Source of the DNA: Anaerocolumna xylanovorans DSM 12503
Lineage (GTDB): Bacteria > Bacillota > Clostridia > Lachnospirales > Lachnospiraceae
Assembly: GCF_900143645.1 (NCBI RefSeq)
Contig: NZ_FRFD01000005.1
Span: forward strand, 62,001-126,000
Direction of reading: 5' to 3'
DNA: 64,000 nt
Positions 8,493 to 18,301 of this stretch are shown piece after piece (the first letter of the stretch is position 1; each line of letters opens with the position of its first letter). The position numbers and the translations under genes were made by a program. Under the pieces are notes generated by a model. The model saw only the letters and a program-made list of their open reading frames with translations. It had not been told where the DNA came from and did not search any database.

Positions 8493-10055
8493 ATGAATTA
8501 CGGCAAGAGAATGGTAAGAATAGTGCTTTTTTTGTTATCATTATTCCTATTATCCGCTGGCAATTTCACAAAAGTCCTTGCGGCAGGTGAGGAAGATGTA
8601 ATAACAAAAGGAGTATACATCGACACGGTGGATATCGGCGGAATGACAAAAGAAGAAGCCGAAAAAGCAGTAGCAGATTATGTGGATACGCTAAAACAAA
8701 AAAACGTGACCGTTGATATAAAGGGTGAAAAAGAGCAGATAACAGTCGGTGATTTAGGCTTTGCCTCTAAGGAAAATAATTATATCGAAGAGGCTGTGGA
8801 AATCGGTAAAACCGGCAATCTTATAAAGCAATACAAGGAACTTAAAGATACGCAGGAAAATAAAATCACATATCACATGGAGTACTCCATTGACGAAACA
8901 AAGCTGAAGAGTTTTGCCAAAAAGAAGCTTTCCGGCCATAATGTAAAGGCAGTGAATGCCACAGTAACCAGAAAAAACGGGGACTTTGTATATACGGATG
9001 AAACAGTAGGACAAAAAGTGGATACGAAAACAACGATGGCAGCTATTGAGGATGCCATCTTAAATAACTGGACGGGAGATAATATCGGCCTGACTGCCAA
9101 GGTAGATGAGACACAACCTAAGTATACCAGGGAAATGGTAGAAAAGTGCAATACTGTATTAGGAAGTTTCCAGACAACCTATGCAACCTCAACATCGGAC
9201 AGGGCGGCGAATCTTGCTAACGGTGCAAGGCTTATCAATAACACAGTATTATATCCGGGAGAAGTTTTTTCCGCTTATGATAAACTGGCTCCCTTTACTA
9301 CACAAAACGGTTATTATCAGGCCGGAGCGTATTCCAACGGAAAGCTTGTAGATTCCATCGGAGGAGGCGCCTGCCAGGTAACAACGACATTATATAATGC
9401 GGTACTGCTTTCAGAACTTGAGGTGGTGGAGCGTTCTTCCCATTCTATGACCATAAGTTATGTAGACTTATCAAGGGATGCTGCCATTGCAGGAACCTGG
9501 AAAAATTTGAGATTTAAAAATAATACGGATGCGCCTATTGTAGTTGAAGCTACAACCTATGGGAGAACCATTTATTTTAAGATATGGGGACATGAAACAA
9601 GGGATACCGAGAATAGAAAGATAAAGTTTGAAACGGTAATATTAAATGAAAAGCAGCCGGGTGGGGATGTGGTAACAAAGGACCCGAACCAGCCTACGAC
9701 TTATGAATATACTACCCAGTCAGCTCATATCGGATATACGGCAGAGCTTTATAAGATAGTATATGAAGACGGCGTGGAAGTAAGCCGCACCAGAGTAAAC
9801 AGAAGTGTTTACAATGCTTCTCCAAGGTATGTAACCGTTGGTACCAAAAAGATAGAGGAACCGGATAAAAATGCCGCAGATGACAAGAAGGGGAAGGATA
9901 AGACCAAGACCTCTTCCGAAGATCCAGAGGAAGTACCTGTATGGACAGGAAATGAGAACAGCGGCAGTACAGACGGTAATAAAGCCAATAATAAAAGAAC
10001 GGGCACGGAAGACGATAGCGGAGATAGTACCCAGGAAGATGATACAGGCTTTTAG
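8493..10055 (+). CDS. Secreted VanW-family protein with peptidoglycan-binding-like repeats
   Basis: 520 residues. A signal peptide (about 1-30) is followed by two YoaR/PG_binding_4-like segments (TKEEAEKAVADYV... and TKTTMAAIEDAIL..., about 45-200), the VanW domain (about 215-365, with NNTVLYPGEVFSAYDKL and GGGACQVTTTLYNA), a G5-like beta segment (about 380-455) and an acidic, disordered Lys/Asp/Ser tail. VanW proteins are cell-surface proteins of unknown biochemical role, first seen near vancomycin resistance genes; nothing here links it to resistance. The ATG has a good GGAGGG site. A terminator follows immediately. Confidence 0.9.
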   Translation: MNYGKRMVRIVLFLLSLFLLSAGNFTKVLAAGEEDVITKGVYIDTVDIGGMTKEEAEKAVADYVDTLKQKNVTVDIKGEKEQITVGDLGFASKENNYIEEAVEIGKTGNLIKQYKELKDTQENKITYHMEYSIDETKLKSFAKKKLSGHNVKAVNATVTRKNGDFVYTDETVGQKVDTKTTMAAIEDAILNNWTGDNIGLTAKVDETQPKYTREMVEKCNTVLGSFQTTYATSTSDRAANLANGARLINNTVLYPGEVFSAYDKLAPFTTQNGYYQAGAYSNGKLVDSIGGGACQVTTTLYNAVLLSELEVVERSSHSMTISYVDLSRDAAIAGTWKNLRFKNNTDAPIVVEATTYGRTIYFKIWGHETRDTENRKIKFETVILNEKQPGGDVVTKDPNQPTTYEYTTQSAHIGYTAELYKIVYEDGVEVSRTRVNRSVYNASPRYVTVGTKKIEEPDKNAADDKKGKDKTKTSSEDPEEVPVWTGNENSGSTDGNKANNKRTGTEDDSGDSTQEDDTGF

Positions 10056-10063
10056 GTCTGTGT

Positions 10064-10107
10064 GGGTTGCTGCATAACATATTTTTGTTATGCAACAACC
10101 CCTTTTC
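10064..10107 (+). terminator. Rho-independent terminator after the VanW gene
   Basis: Long stem built from GGGTTG-TGCATAACA and TGTTATGCA-CAACCC around a TATTT loop, followed by CCTTTTC. It lies only 8 bases after the stop codon. Confidence 0.85.
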
Positions 10108-10172
10108 ACAATCAAGAGTTATGTATTAACGGCTGTCTTATCAAATATCTGACAGCTGGGAAAGAGGTTACC

Positions 10173-11168
10173 ATGCAGATTGGAAAGGTATCGGAACCGA
10201 TATTAAAGCGTTCTGTTTTAAGACAAATAAATCATAGAAGAGAAGAAGTGCTTTTACGTCCCGGTGTGGGAATGGACTGCTGTCTGCTTGGCACCGGAGA
10301 GGAAGAAGGAATCTTACTTACCTCTAATCCCATAACCTTTGGTAAGGACCTGCCTTCCCATGTTGCTGTACATAGTGCTGCCAATGATATTACGGCAGCA
10401 GGAGGAGAAATGATAGGAATCCTGTTAACCCTTCTCTTGCCGGAAGGGTCACCGGAATCTCTGTTACAGAATATGATAAAGGAAACAGAAAAAGCCTGTG
10501 AAGCTTATCATATCGAGATTATGGGAGGGCATACCGAAATAACTGCCTTTGTAAACCAGCCGGTAGTTACTGTCACAGGAGTGGGCAAGATACGCCGCAG
10601 CAGGGTTACCGCATCCGCGGGCGTCCTGCCCGGAGATGAGATTGTAATGACAAAGTGGGCAGGACTATTAGGGACTGCCATCCTTGCCAGAGAGCATAAA
10701 AATGAGCTTACAACCAGGTATAATCATGACTTCATCCAGAATGCGGTACAGTTTATCAGTTATTTACCTACAGAAAAAGAAGCAGCACTTTCTGAAAAAT
10801 TAGAGGTAAAGCTAATGCACAACGCATCAAATGGCGGAATTTTTGGTGCTTTGTGGGAACTGGGAGCCAGAACGGGAATGGGATTAACAGCGGATTTGAA
10901 TAAGATTCCAATAAAGCAGGAAACAATCGAAATCTGTGAATTTTTTGATATTAATCCCTATCAGCTTCTTAGCGGAGGCTCGCTTTTACTGGTTACCGGG
11001 AAAGGAAACGAACTGGCAGATATGCTTTGCGACAATGGCATACCTGCGGTTGTAATCGGAAGATTAACAGAGGACCTCGGAAGGATAATACGGAATCAGG
11101 ATGAAAGACGGTTTCTGGAACCGCCTAAGAGTGATGAACTTTACCGGATTAAAGCTGTAAAACAATAA
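10173..11168 (+). CDS. AIR synthase / HypE-like ATP-binding protein
   Basis: 332 residues with the two-domain fold of the PurM/ThiL/SelD/HypE superfamily, which phosphorylates or activates substrates with ATP. Features include GVGMDCC near residue 30, HSAANDITAAGGEM near 70, an EIMGGHTEIT glycine loop, VLPGDEIVMTKWAG, and a HNASNGGIFGALWEL loop in the C-terminal domain. A longer ORF reaches back to 10062 but runs through the upstream terminator; GAGG five bases before ATG 10173 decides the start. It is not near hydrogenase genes, so it is likely a HypE-like paralogue of unknown substrate. It precedes the Lrp/aminotransferase pair. Confidence 0.8.
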   Translation: MQIGKVSEPILKRSVLRQINHRREEVLLRPGVGMDCCLLGTGEEEGILLTSNPITFGKDLPSHVAVHSAANDITAAGGEMIGILLTLLLPEGSPESLLQNMIKETEKACEAYHIEIMGGHTEITAFVNQPVVTVTGVGKIRRSRVTASAGVLPGDEIVMTKWAGLLGTAILAREHKNELTTRYNHDFIQNAVQFISYLPTEKEAALSEKLEVKLMHNASNGGIFGALWELGARTGMGLTADLNKIPIKQETIEICEFFDINPYQLLSGGSLLLVTGKGNELADMLCDNGIPAVVIGRLTEDLGRIIRNQDERRFLEPPKSDELYRIKAVKQ

Positions 11169-11230
11169 ACTTATTGAGGCAATATCGCAGACAAGCAGAT
11201 GCTTTATGCTATGAAAGGAGTTGGGTTGAA

Positions 11231-11716
11231 ATGTTAAAAGAAAAAATATTACAGGCAATTGATAAAAACAGCAAACTGACACCAAAGGATTTGGCAGCTA
11301 TGTTAAATTCTACGGAGGAGGAAGTTAGCACCACTATAAAAGAATTAGAAGAGCAGACCATTATTTGCGGCTATCCTACCTTAATCAACTGGGATAATAC
11401 CGGGAGTGAGAAGGTTACTGCCCTGATTGAACTTAAGGTTACTCCCCAGAGAGGACAGGGCTTTGATAAGATTGCTGAAAGAATCTATAAATTTGATGAG
11501 GTAGAGTCTGTTTATTTGATGTCAGGTGGCTTTGACCTTACGGTAATCATTGAAGGAAGGAGCATGAGGGAAGTGGCTAATTTTGTATCCAGCAAGTTAG
11601 CACCCATGGAAGCAGTCCTTAGTACCGCTACTCATTTTGTTCTGAAAAAATATAAGGAACATGGACTTCCGCTGGTTCAAGAATCGAAGGATGAAAGGAT
11701 GCTGATTACACCGTGA
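11231..11716 (+). CDS. Lrp/AsnC family transcriptional regulator
   Basis: 161 residues. An N-terminal winged helix-turn-helix (ILQAIDKNSKLTPKDLAAML) is followed by the RAM/AsnC ligand-binding domain (VTALIELKVTP..., GFDLTVIIEG). AAAGGAG upstream of ATG 11231 decides the start; the open frame extends to 11174. Its stop overlaps the GTG of the aminotransferase. The arrangement matches Bacillus subtilis yugG-yugH (established context), so it probably controls or senses the product of its neighbour. Confidence 0.92.
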   Translation: MLKEKILQAIDKNSKLTPKDLAAMLNSTEEEVSTTIKELEEQTIICGYPTLINWDNTGSEKVTALIELKVTPQRGQGFDKIAERIYKFDEVESVYLMSGGFDLTVIIEGRSMREVANFVSSKLAPMEAVLSTATHFVLKKYKEHGLPLVQESKDERMLITP

Positions 11717-12876
11717 GAGACCCGTTATCAAAGAAAGTTGTAACCATAGAGCCTTCGGGCATACGTAAGTTTTTCGACATTGTAAGTGAAATGAAGGATG
11801 CAATCTCTCTTGGTGTGGGAGAACCGGATTTTGATACTCCCTGGCATATCAGGGAGGAGGGAATTTACTCCCTGGAAAAGGGCAGAACCTTCTATACTTC
11901 CAATTCCGGTTTAAAGGAATTAAAGATTGAAATCTGCAGTTATTTAAGCCGCAGATTTGGACTTTACTATGATTATGATCAAGAGACAGTTGTAACCGTG
12001 GGAGGAAGTGAAGCCATTGACATTGCATTAAGAGCAATGTTGGATCCTGATGATGAGGTTTTAGTTCCCCAGCCAAGCTATGTATCCTATGTGCCCTGCG
12101 TTGTCTTAGCAGGCGGAAAGCCGGTTATTATCGAACTAAAGGAAGAGGATGAGTTTAAGCTTACCAGGAAAGGCCTCTTAGATTCCATCACGGACAAAAC
12201 CAAAGTCCTAGTGCTTCCTTTTCCCAATAATCCCACCGGGTCTGTCATGACAAAAGAGGATTTGGAGGAGATTGTACCGGTAATTATTGAAAAAGATCTC
12301 TTTGTTATATCGGATGAAATATATTCAGAGCTTACCTACGGAAGAAAACATGTATCCATTGCAGAGTTCCCTGGCATGAAAGATAGAACCATTGTCATAA
12401 ACGGATTTTCCAAATCCTATGCCATGACCGGCTGGAGGCTTGGATATGCCGTGGGGCCTGCACCTATCATAGAGCAGATGATAAAGATTCACCAGTTTGC
12501 CATTATGTGTGCGCCTACTACCAGTCAGTATGCAGCTGTGGAAGCACTAAGAAACGGTGACGGGGATGTGGAAACCATGAGAGAGGCATACGACCAGAGA
12601 AGAAACTATCTGGTAAAAGCCTTTAACGACATGGGACTTACCTGCTTTGAGCCTTATGGAGCTTTTTATATTTTCCCCAGTATCAAGAGCCTTGGAATGA
12701 CCTCGGATGAATTTGCCACAAAGCTGTTGCTGGAAGAAAAGGTGGCGGTTGTCCCGGGTACAGCCTTTGGAGGCTCCGGCGAAGGATTTCTTCGTATTTC
12801 CTATGCCTATTCCATAGACAATCTAAAGATTGCCACGGAGAGAATTGAGCGGTTTGTAAAGAAATACCGCAGTTAA
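11713..12876 (+). CDS. Class I/II PLP-dependent aminotransferase (YugH/PatA-like)
   Basis: 387 residues, complete fold type I aminotransferase. Motifs include GVGEPDFDTP, the PFPNNPTGS loop, SDEIYSELTYG, and NGFSKSYAMTGWRLGY with the PLP-binding lysine K234; the C-terminal FLRISYA holds the substrate-carboxylate arginine. It likely transfers amino groups between an aromatic or aspartate-like amino acid and 2-oxoglutarate. The GTG start overlaps the stop of the AsnC-type gene by 4 bases (GTGA), a coupled arrangement. Confidence 0.93.
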   Translation: MRDPLSKKVVTIEPSGIRKFFDIVSEMKDAISLGVGEPDFDTPWHIREEGIYSLEKGRTFYTSNSGLKELKIEICSYLSRRFGLYYDYDQETVVTVGGSEAIDIALRAMLDPDDEVLVPQPSYVSYVPCVVLAGGKPVIIELKEEDEFKLTRKGLLDSITDKTKVLVLPFPNNPTGSVMTKEDLEEIVPVIIEKDLFVISDEIYSELTYGRKHVSIAEFPGMKDRTIVINGFSKSYAMTGWRLGYAVGPAPIIEQMIKIHQFAIMCAPTTSQYAAVEALRNGDGDVETMREAYDQRRNYLVKAFNDMGLTCFEPYGAFYIFPSIKSLGMTSDEFATKLLLEEKVAVVPGTAFGGSGEGFLRISYAYSIDNLKIATERIERFVKKYRS

Positions 12877-12894
12877 GAAAAGAGGATTTAAGTT

Positions 12895-13392
12895 ATGAAT
12901 ATCGTATTACTGGAACCGGAAATCCCCGCTAACACGGGAAATATCGGACGTACCTGTGTGGCGGCGGGAGCAAGGCTCCATTTGATAAAACCACTTGGCT
13001 TTTCTCTGGATGAGAAGGAGATTAAAAGGGCAGGACTTGACTACTGGAAAGATCTTGATGTCACAGTTTATGAAAACTATGAAGATTTCCTTATCAAGAA
13101 TCCCGGAGCCAAGGTTTATATGGCTACTACCAAGGCTCTAAAGGTCTATACGGAAGCTACTTATGAACCGGACTGCTATATTATGTTTGGCAAGGAGAGT
13201 GCCGGCATACCGGAGGAAATTCTGTTAGATAATAAGGAAAATGCTATCAGGATTCCCATGATGGGAGATATCCGTTCGTTAAATTTGGCTAATTCCGCAG
13301 CAATTGTTCTGTATGAGGCGTTAAGGCAGAATGATTTCTCCGGCATGCGGCTGGCAGGAAAGCTTCACCGCCATTCCTGGGATGAAGCATAA
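12895..13392 (+). CDS. trmL: tRNA (cytidine/uridine(34)-2'-O)-methyltransferase TrmL
   Basis: 165-residue SPOUT methyltransferase that methylates the ribose of the wobble base in tRNA-Leu isoacceptors. The N-terminal NIVLLEPEIPANTGNIGRTC and the knot motifs FGKESAGIPEE and IRIPMMGDIRSLNLANSAAIVLYEA are diagnostic. Length is normal. It has an AGAGGA site and follows the aminotransferase after 18 bases, so it may share its transcript. Confidence 0.95.
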   Translation: MNIVLLEPEIPANTGNIGRTCVAAGARLHLIKPLGFSLDEKEIKRAGLDYWKDLDVTVYENYEDFLIKNPGAKVYMATTKALKVYTEATYEPDCYIMFGKESAGIPEEILLDNKENAIRIPMMGDIRSLNLANSAAIVLYEALRQNDFSGMRLAGKLHRHSWDEA

Positions 13393-13440
13393 ATCACGAA
13401 GCCAATGGGATAAAAAGCCCGGAAAAAGAAAAGGATTATA

Positions 13441-13495
13441 AAAAGCAGTATCACATGGGATATGCAATGATATCAGAATGTGGTACTGCTTTTTT
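13441..13495. terminator. Bidirectional terminator between trmL and the kinase gene
   Basis: 16-bp stem (AAAAGCAGTATCACAT with ATGTGGTACTGCTTTT, one G-T wobble) around a 21-nt loop. A T-run follows on the plus strand and another on the minus strand, so it can serve both trmL and the convergent kinase gene. Confidence 0.85.
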
Positions 13496-13542
13496 GAACC
13501 TGTTTCCATAAGAATTATAGCAGGACAGGATCCAATGCTGTA

Positions 13543-14961
13543 TTAAATAAAGCCTCCGGTGCGCGGCAGTGTAAAGATAAATTCCGTTCCGACACCCTGG
13601 GTGCTGACAACATTGATATTCTCATTATGGGCGGTTATGATTTCCTTGGTGATAGATAAGCCAAGGCCTGTCCCCTTCTTGTCCTTTCCTCTGGAAGAAT
13701 CTGTTTTATAGAAGCGTTCCCATACCTTGTTAATACTTTCCTTTGGTATGCCGATCCCGTAATCCTTTACGGATACAAAGACCTTATCCCCTTTTTCCTG
13801 GGTGGAGATTTTGATGATGGAATTCTGATGGCTGAATTTAATGGCATTGTCTAACAGGTTATAAAGGACTTGCTGAATCTTACCCATATCGGCATTCACC
13901 AGAGTTACCTTATTGGAAAAGATGAGGTTTAAGGTGATTTTCTTATTCTTGCAGATTCCCTCAAAGCTTTCGGCTGTTTTCTTGATAATGTGATTGATGT
14001 CAAAGGAGGCTATTTCAAGAAGAATTCCTTTGTTCTCAAAGCCATTAAGGGTTAACAGGCCGCTGGTTAATTTATTTAAGCGGTCCGTTTCAAAGAGAAT
14101 GATACCCAGATATTTGTCCTTCATCTCATAAGGAATGGTACCGTCTTGCAGGGCTTCCGCATAGCCCTTAATGGAGGTCAGAGGAGAACGGAAATCATGG
14201 GAGATATTTGCCACGAATTTCTTCTGATAATTGTCAAGGTTTCTTATCTCACCGGCCATAAAGGAAAGAGAAGAAGCCAGGGCACCGTATTCATCTTTGG
14301 TGTTTACCGGAATGGAATAGGAGTAATTGCCCTTGGTATATTCCAGAGCAGCTTTATTAATCTTATTTAAGGGATGTACGGTTATAAAATACAGGAAGGA
14401 AAAGATAACAGCCTGTAAGGCGCAAAATACCAGGAGGCAGAGATTTAAGGTATCCGTAAAGGATAAACTGCTCGTATGTATCTTGTTCATGGAATAATGG
14501 ATAACCACATAGCCTCGTACCTGATACTTAAATAAAACCTTATATACAACACTGACCATAGGTTCTGAAAGAACATTTTGTAGGCTGGCGGAGTTCGGAA
14601 AGGATTGGTATAAAAAATCGGGGTCCAGTCCGAAGATATCAATGGAGCCGCTTCCATTTGCAGCAGGGGCCGTATCCGAGATAACGATTCCGTTTTTATT
14701 GACAATCCATATTCTGGAGTCCAGCATAATTGCCATTGCTTTTATTTTAGCGGTCAAATCTTCAGGAGATAAATTCTGGTTGTAGAAGTCTGCCATGTAA
14801 TCGTTGGATATGGAAAGAGCCTGGGTATAAAGCTGCATCTTCTTTTCTTCCACCAGCTTTTGTTCGTAATGCTTTTGACCGTAGGTATTTAAAAGCAGGA
14901 ACATAAATACTGCTGAGAAAAGATAAAGTATCACAAGTTTTACAAAAAGGGACTGCTTCAT
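13543..14961 (-). CDS. Sensor histidine kinase (class I, HAMP)
   Basis: 472-residue membrane kinase. One helix near residues 8-28, an external sensor region to about 165, a second helix, HAMP domain, HisKA with FVANISHDFRSPLTSIKGYAEAL (phosphoacceptor H255) and a complete HATPase_c (DNAIKFS, GIGIPKE, GTGLGLSI). It has a GGAGAT site and starts 16 bases after the response-regulator stop, so the two form an operon. The signal is not evident; the mutS2 gene directly upstream is probably incidental. Confidence 0.94.
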   Translation of the reverse strand: MKQSLFVKLVILYLFSAVFMFLLLNTYGQKHYEQKLVEEKKMQLYTQALSISNDYMADFYNQNLSPEDLTAKIKAMAIMLDSRIWIVNKNGIVISDTAPAANGSGSIDIFGLDPDFLYQSFPNSASLQNVLSEPMVSVVYKVLFKYQVRGYVVIHYSMNKIHTSSLSFTDTLNLCLLVFCALQAVIFSFLYFITVHPLNKINKAALEYTKGNYSYSIPVNTKDEYGALASSLSFMAGEIRNLDNYQKKFVANISHDFRSPLTSIKGYAEALQDGTIPYEMKDKYLGIILFETDRLNKLTSGLLTLNGFENKGILLEIASFDINHIIKKTAESFEGICKNKKITLNLIFSNKVTLVNADMGKIQQVLYNLLDNAIKFSHQNSIIKISTQEKGDKVFVSVKDYGIGIPKESINKVWERFYKTDSSRGKDKKGTGLGLSITKEIITAHNENINVVSTQGVGTEFIFTLPRTGGFI

Positions 14962-14977
14962 ATTCCATCTCCATTGA

Positions 14978-15697
14978 TCATTTCTTTACTTCAAATTTGT
15001 ATCCGATACCCCATACGGTGGAAAGACTCCAGGAGGTATGGTCCTTGATTTTTTCCCGCAATCTTTTGATGTGTACGTCCACGGTTCTGGTATCACCGAT
15101 GTATTCATAGCCCCATATGTGATCTAAAAGCTGTTCCCTGGTAAAGACCTGATTAGGGTGGGAAGCCAGAAAATAGAATAGTTCCAGTTCCTTGGGAGGC
15201 ATTTCAATGGTATTTTCGTAGTACAGTACGGAATAGTTGCTCTGATTGATAATAAGATCCGGATAGGCTACATAATCCCCTGTCTGTTCTGAAAGAGGTG
15301 CCTGGGACACAGGCTGCTGGGGCACCTGATGGAAACGCCTTAAGACAGCCTTTACCCTTGCTACTAATTCCTTGGAATCAAAGGGTTTTATGACATAATC
15401 ATCCGCTCCTAATTCTAAGCCAAGTACCTTATCAAAGATTTCTCCTTTGGCAGAGAGCATAATAATGGGAACGGAGGAATTCTTTCTGATTTCACGGCAT
15501 ACCTCATAACCGTCAATGCCGGGAAGCATCAGGTCCAAAAGCATCAGGTTCGGCTGGTATTCCTGAAATTTTACAATGGCCTCTTCTCCGTCATGTACCA
15601 TAAGGGTGTCAAAACATTCCTTGGTAAGGTATAGGGAAATAAGCTCTGCGATATTAACATCATCATCTACGATGAGAATTTTCTGTTTGGCAACCAT
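14978..15697 (-). CDS. OmpR/PhoB-family response regulator
   Basis: 239 residues: receiver domain with acidic pocket D11-D13 and phosphoacceptor D55 (LLDLMLPGIDGYEV), then a Gln/Pro-rich linker and a winged-helix DNA-binding domain (REQLLDHIWG, RTVDVHIKRLREKI). Partner of the kinase that follows. AGGAG six bases before ATG. It starts 16 bases after the mutS2 stop, so it may be transcribed with mutS2. Confidence 0.95.
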   Translation of the reverse strand: MVAKQKILIVDDDVNIAELISLYLTKECFDTLMVHDGEEAIVKFQEYQPNLMLLDLMLPGIDGYEVCREIRKNSSVPIIMLSAKGEIFDKVLGLELGADDYVIKPFDSKELVARVKAVLRRFHQVPQQPVSQAPLSEQTGDYVAYPDLIINQSNYSVLYYENTIEMPPKELELFYFLASHPNQVFTREQLLDHIWGYEYIGDTRTVDVHIKRLREKIKDHTSWSLSTVWGIGYKFEVKK

Positions 15698-15713
15698 ACA
15701 GGGCTCCTTTCTA

Positions 15714-18107
15714 TTATTTGAATTCTACGATTGTAACTCCCTGACCGCCTTCTCCAAAAGCACCTTCCCTGTAGGATTTTACGTATTTGGTTTTCTTTAG
15801 GTGGGAGTGTACGGCATTGCGCAGGGCGCCGGTGCCGCGGCCGTGTATTACCGTTACCTGGGGCAGATGGGACAGATAAGCATCATCCAGGTATTTATCC
15901 AGCTCTGACAGTGCCTCATCTACGGTTTTCCCGATGAGGTTAATTTCAGTGCTGATATGAAGGGTTTTGGAAAGCTTAATCTTTCCGCTGCCGGATTTGT
16001 TAATGTTAGGACCTGTGATGTCCGGTTCGTCAATAAGTTCGATATCGCTGATATTTACCTGTGAACGGAGGATTCCCATTTGCACGTACAAATCACCCTT
16101 GGCATTTGGCAGCGTGCTTACGGTTCCCTTTAAGTCAAGGCTGATAACATGGATGGCATCTCCGATCCGGAATTCTCCGGGTTTGGGAGTTTTAGAGGAT
16201 TTTTGCCTTCCTTTTATGGCGAGCTTACTCTCTGTTTCGGAAAGCAGACCTCTGATTTTACTGCGTTCATTTTCCATCTCTTTTCCGAGACCGCCCTCCG
16301 CTCCCCATTTGTTGAAATTCTTAATGGTGCGGTCAGCAGCATCCTTGGCCTCCTGAAGGACCTTTCTTGCTTCTTCATTGGCGTCTGCCATAATACGGTC
16401 CTTTGCCTTGACAAGTTTTTCGTTCTGCTGCTCTAATTTTAACTGAAGGTTCTTTGCCTGCTCCTTTAAAGCGGCAATTTCTTCTTTTTCCCGTTCAATC
16501 TCTATGCGGTTCTTCTCAAGGTCTGATATTACATCCTCAAAGCTCTTTTCCTGTACACCAATCAGATTCTTCGCATCCTCGATAATGTGGGAGGGAAGCC
16601 CAAGCTTTGAGGAGATAGCAAAAGCGTTGCTCTTACCGGGAATTCCGATAAGGAGCCTGTAGGTGGGACGGAGAGTTTCTACGTCAAACTCACAGCAGGC
16701 ATTGCTTACCCCTTCTGTGGTAAGGGCATACACCTTTAACTCGCTGTAATGGGTGGTTGCCATGGTGCGGACACTCCGTTTATGCAGGTGATTTAAGATA
16801 GCCATAGCCAGGGCCGCACCTTCTGTGGGGTCTGTGCCGGCACCTAATTCATCAAACAGAACTAAGGATTTATAGTTTGCCTTTTCCAGTATGGACACTG
16901 TATTGGTCATATGGGAAGAAAAGGTACTTAAAGATTGCTCAATACTCTGCTCATCACCGATATCAGCATAAACCTCTTCAAAGACCGCAAGTTCTGAACC
17001 GTCGAAGGCGGGAATATGAAGACCGGCCTGACCGAGAAGGGTGAAGAGCCCCACTGTCTTTAAGGATACTGTCTTACCGCCGGTATTAGGACCGGTGATT
17101 ACAAGAAGATTAAAATCTTTTCCGAGGGTAATATCGATGGGAACCACCTTTTTAGCATCAATAAGGGGATGGCGGCCTTTCTTGATATTCACAACGCCTT
17201 TGTCATTAAACACTGCTTCCGTACCCTTTATCTGCTTGGAGAGGGTGGCCTTTGCAAAGATAAAGTCAAGCTTTGGAAGTATTCTTATATTGTCATAAAG
17301 CTTTTCTATGTGGGCGCCGGCCTGTTCGCTTAAAGCCGCCAGTATACGTTCTATTTCCTGGAGTTCTTTGATTTCCAGTTCCCGCAGATCGTTGTTTAGC
17401 TTTACAACTGCCATCGGTTCCACAAAAAGAGTGGAGCCGGAAGAGGACTGGTCGTGAATCATACCAGGAAACTGACCGCGGTATTCCTGCTTGATTGGGA
17501 TACAATACCTGCCGTTACGCATGGTAACGATATTCTCCTGGAGCATGGTCTTGGAGGAGGAAGAATTCACGATGGAATTCAGCTGGTCATGAATCTTATC
17601 GTTGGTAACCTTTAAGGATTTTCGGATACTTTTAAGAGCAGGGCTTGCATCATCTGCAATCTCCTCCTCGCTTATGATACAGCGCTTTATTTCGTTATTC
17701 AAAAGGGTTAACGGCTCCAGGGAGCGAAACATTTCCTCCAGGGAATCGGGGGTGCTTTGTGAGGACTCACCGTCACCGGAATCCTTTGCGCCGTAAGCCC
17801 TTATCCTGGCGGTAGCATCCAGTACGGAGCTTAAGGATAACAATTCCTGTGCACTTAGGGCAGAGCCTACTTCCAACCGCTTTAAGGAAGCTCTGATATC
17901 ATGAACGCCATAAAAGCCAAGACTTCCCTTCCTTAGGATGCGGGACAGGGCGTCAGAAGTTTCTTTTTGGGCTTTTCTGATTTCTTCTATATCACTTACA
18001 GGCAGGAGGCTGTTACATAAGGCTTTTCCCAGCCCGGAACCTGCAAAAGCGGATAATTTCTCTATAATTTTATAATATTCAAGGGTTTTTAATGCTTTTT
18101 CATTCAT
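15714..18107 (-). CDS. mutS2: Endonuclease MutS2
   Basis: 797-residue MutS2, which in Gram-positives suppresses recombination and acts in collided-ribosome rescue, not classical mismatch repair. The core/lever region is followed by the ABC ATPase with Walker A GPNTGGKT (339-346), LFDELGAGTDP Walker B and a long coiled coil (about 515-600). The C-terminal Smr domain has VIHGRGTGALR. The AGAGGT site before ATG 18107 is better than the upstream in-frame ATG at 18128. Confidence 0.97.
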   Translation of the reverse strand: MNEKALKTLEYYKIIEKLSAFAGSGLGKALCNSLLPVSDIEEIRKAQKETSDALSRILRKGSLGFYGVHDIRASLKRLEVGSALSAQELLSLSSVLDATARIRAYGAKDSGDGESSQSTPDSLEEMFRSLEPLTLLNNEIKRCIISEEEIADDASPALKSIRKSLKVTNDKIHDQLNSIVNSSSSKTMLQENIVTMRNGRYCIPIKQEYRGQFPGMIHDQSSSGSTLFVEPMAVVKLNNDLRELEIKELQEIERILAALSEQAGAHIEKLYDNIRILPKLDFIFAKATLSKQIKGTEAVFNDKGVVNIKKGRHPLIDAKKVVPIDITLGKDFNLLVITGPNTGGKTVSLKTVGLFTLLGQAGLHIPAFDGSELAVFEEVYADIGDEQSIEQSLSTFSSHMTNTVSILEKANYKSLVLFDELGAGTDPTEGAALAMAILNHLHKRSVRTMATTHYSELKVYALTTEGVSNACCEFDVETLRPTYRLLIGIPGKSNAFAISSKLGLPSHIIEDAKNLIGVQEKSFEDVISDLEKNRIEIEREKEEIAALKEQAKNLQLKLEQQNEKLVKAKDRIMADANEEARKVLQEAKDAADRTIKNFNKWGAEGGLGKEMENERSKIRGLLSETESKLAIKGRQKSSKTPKPGEFRIGDAIHVISLDLKGTVSTLPNAKGDLYVQMGILRSQVNISDIELIDEPDITGPNINKSGSGKIKLSKTLHISTEINLIGKTVDEALSELDKYLDDAYLSHLPQVTVIHGRGTGALRNAVHSHLKKTKYVKSYREGAFGEGGQGVTIVEFK

Positions 18108-18301
18108 AGTAACCTCTTTCCTAAACAATTAATACCGGATAATGATAGCTCTACGTTCCCTATTTTACCTTATTTATGCCGAAATTAAAACCATTAATTT
18201 GAAAATAGGCAGGTATCTGGCTTTTGTTTACAATTCATTCATATAATGTTCATAAGTGCATGGTACAATAAGTATACTGATTGTCCTAAGGGAGGATGGA
18301 A

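Noticed and set aside
10062..10172. Extended N-terminus for the AIR-synthase-like protein
   Set aside because: The extension would be translated through the terminator hairpin after the VanW gene; ATG 10173 has the ribosome-binding site.
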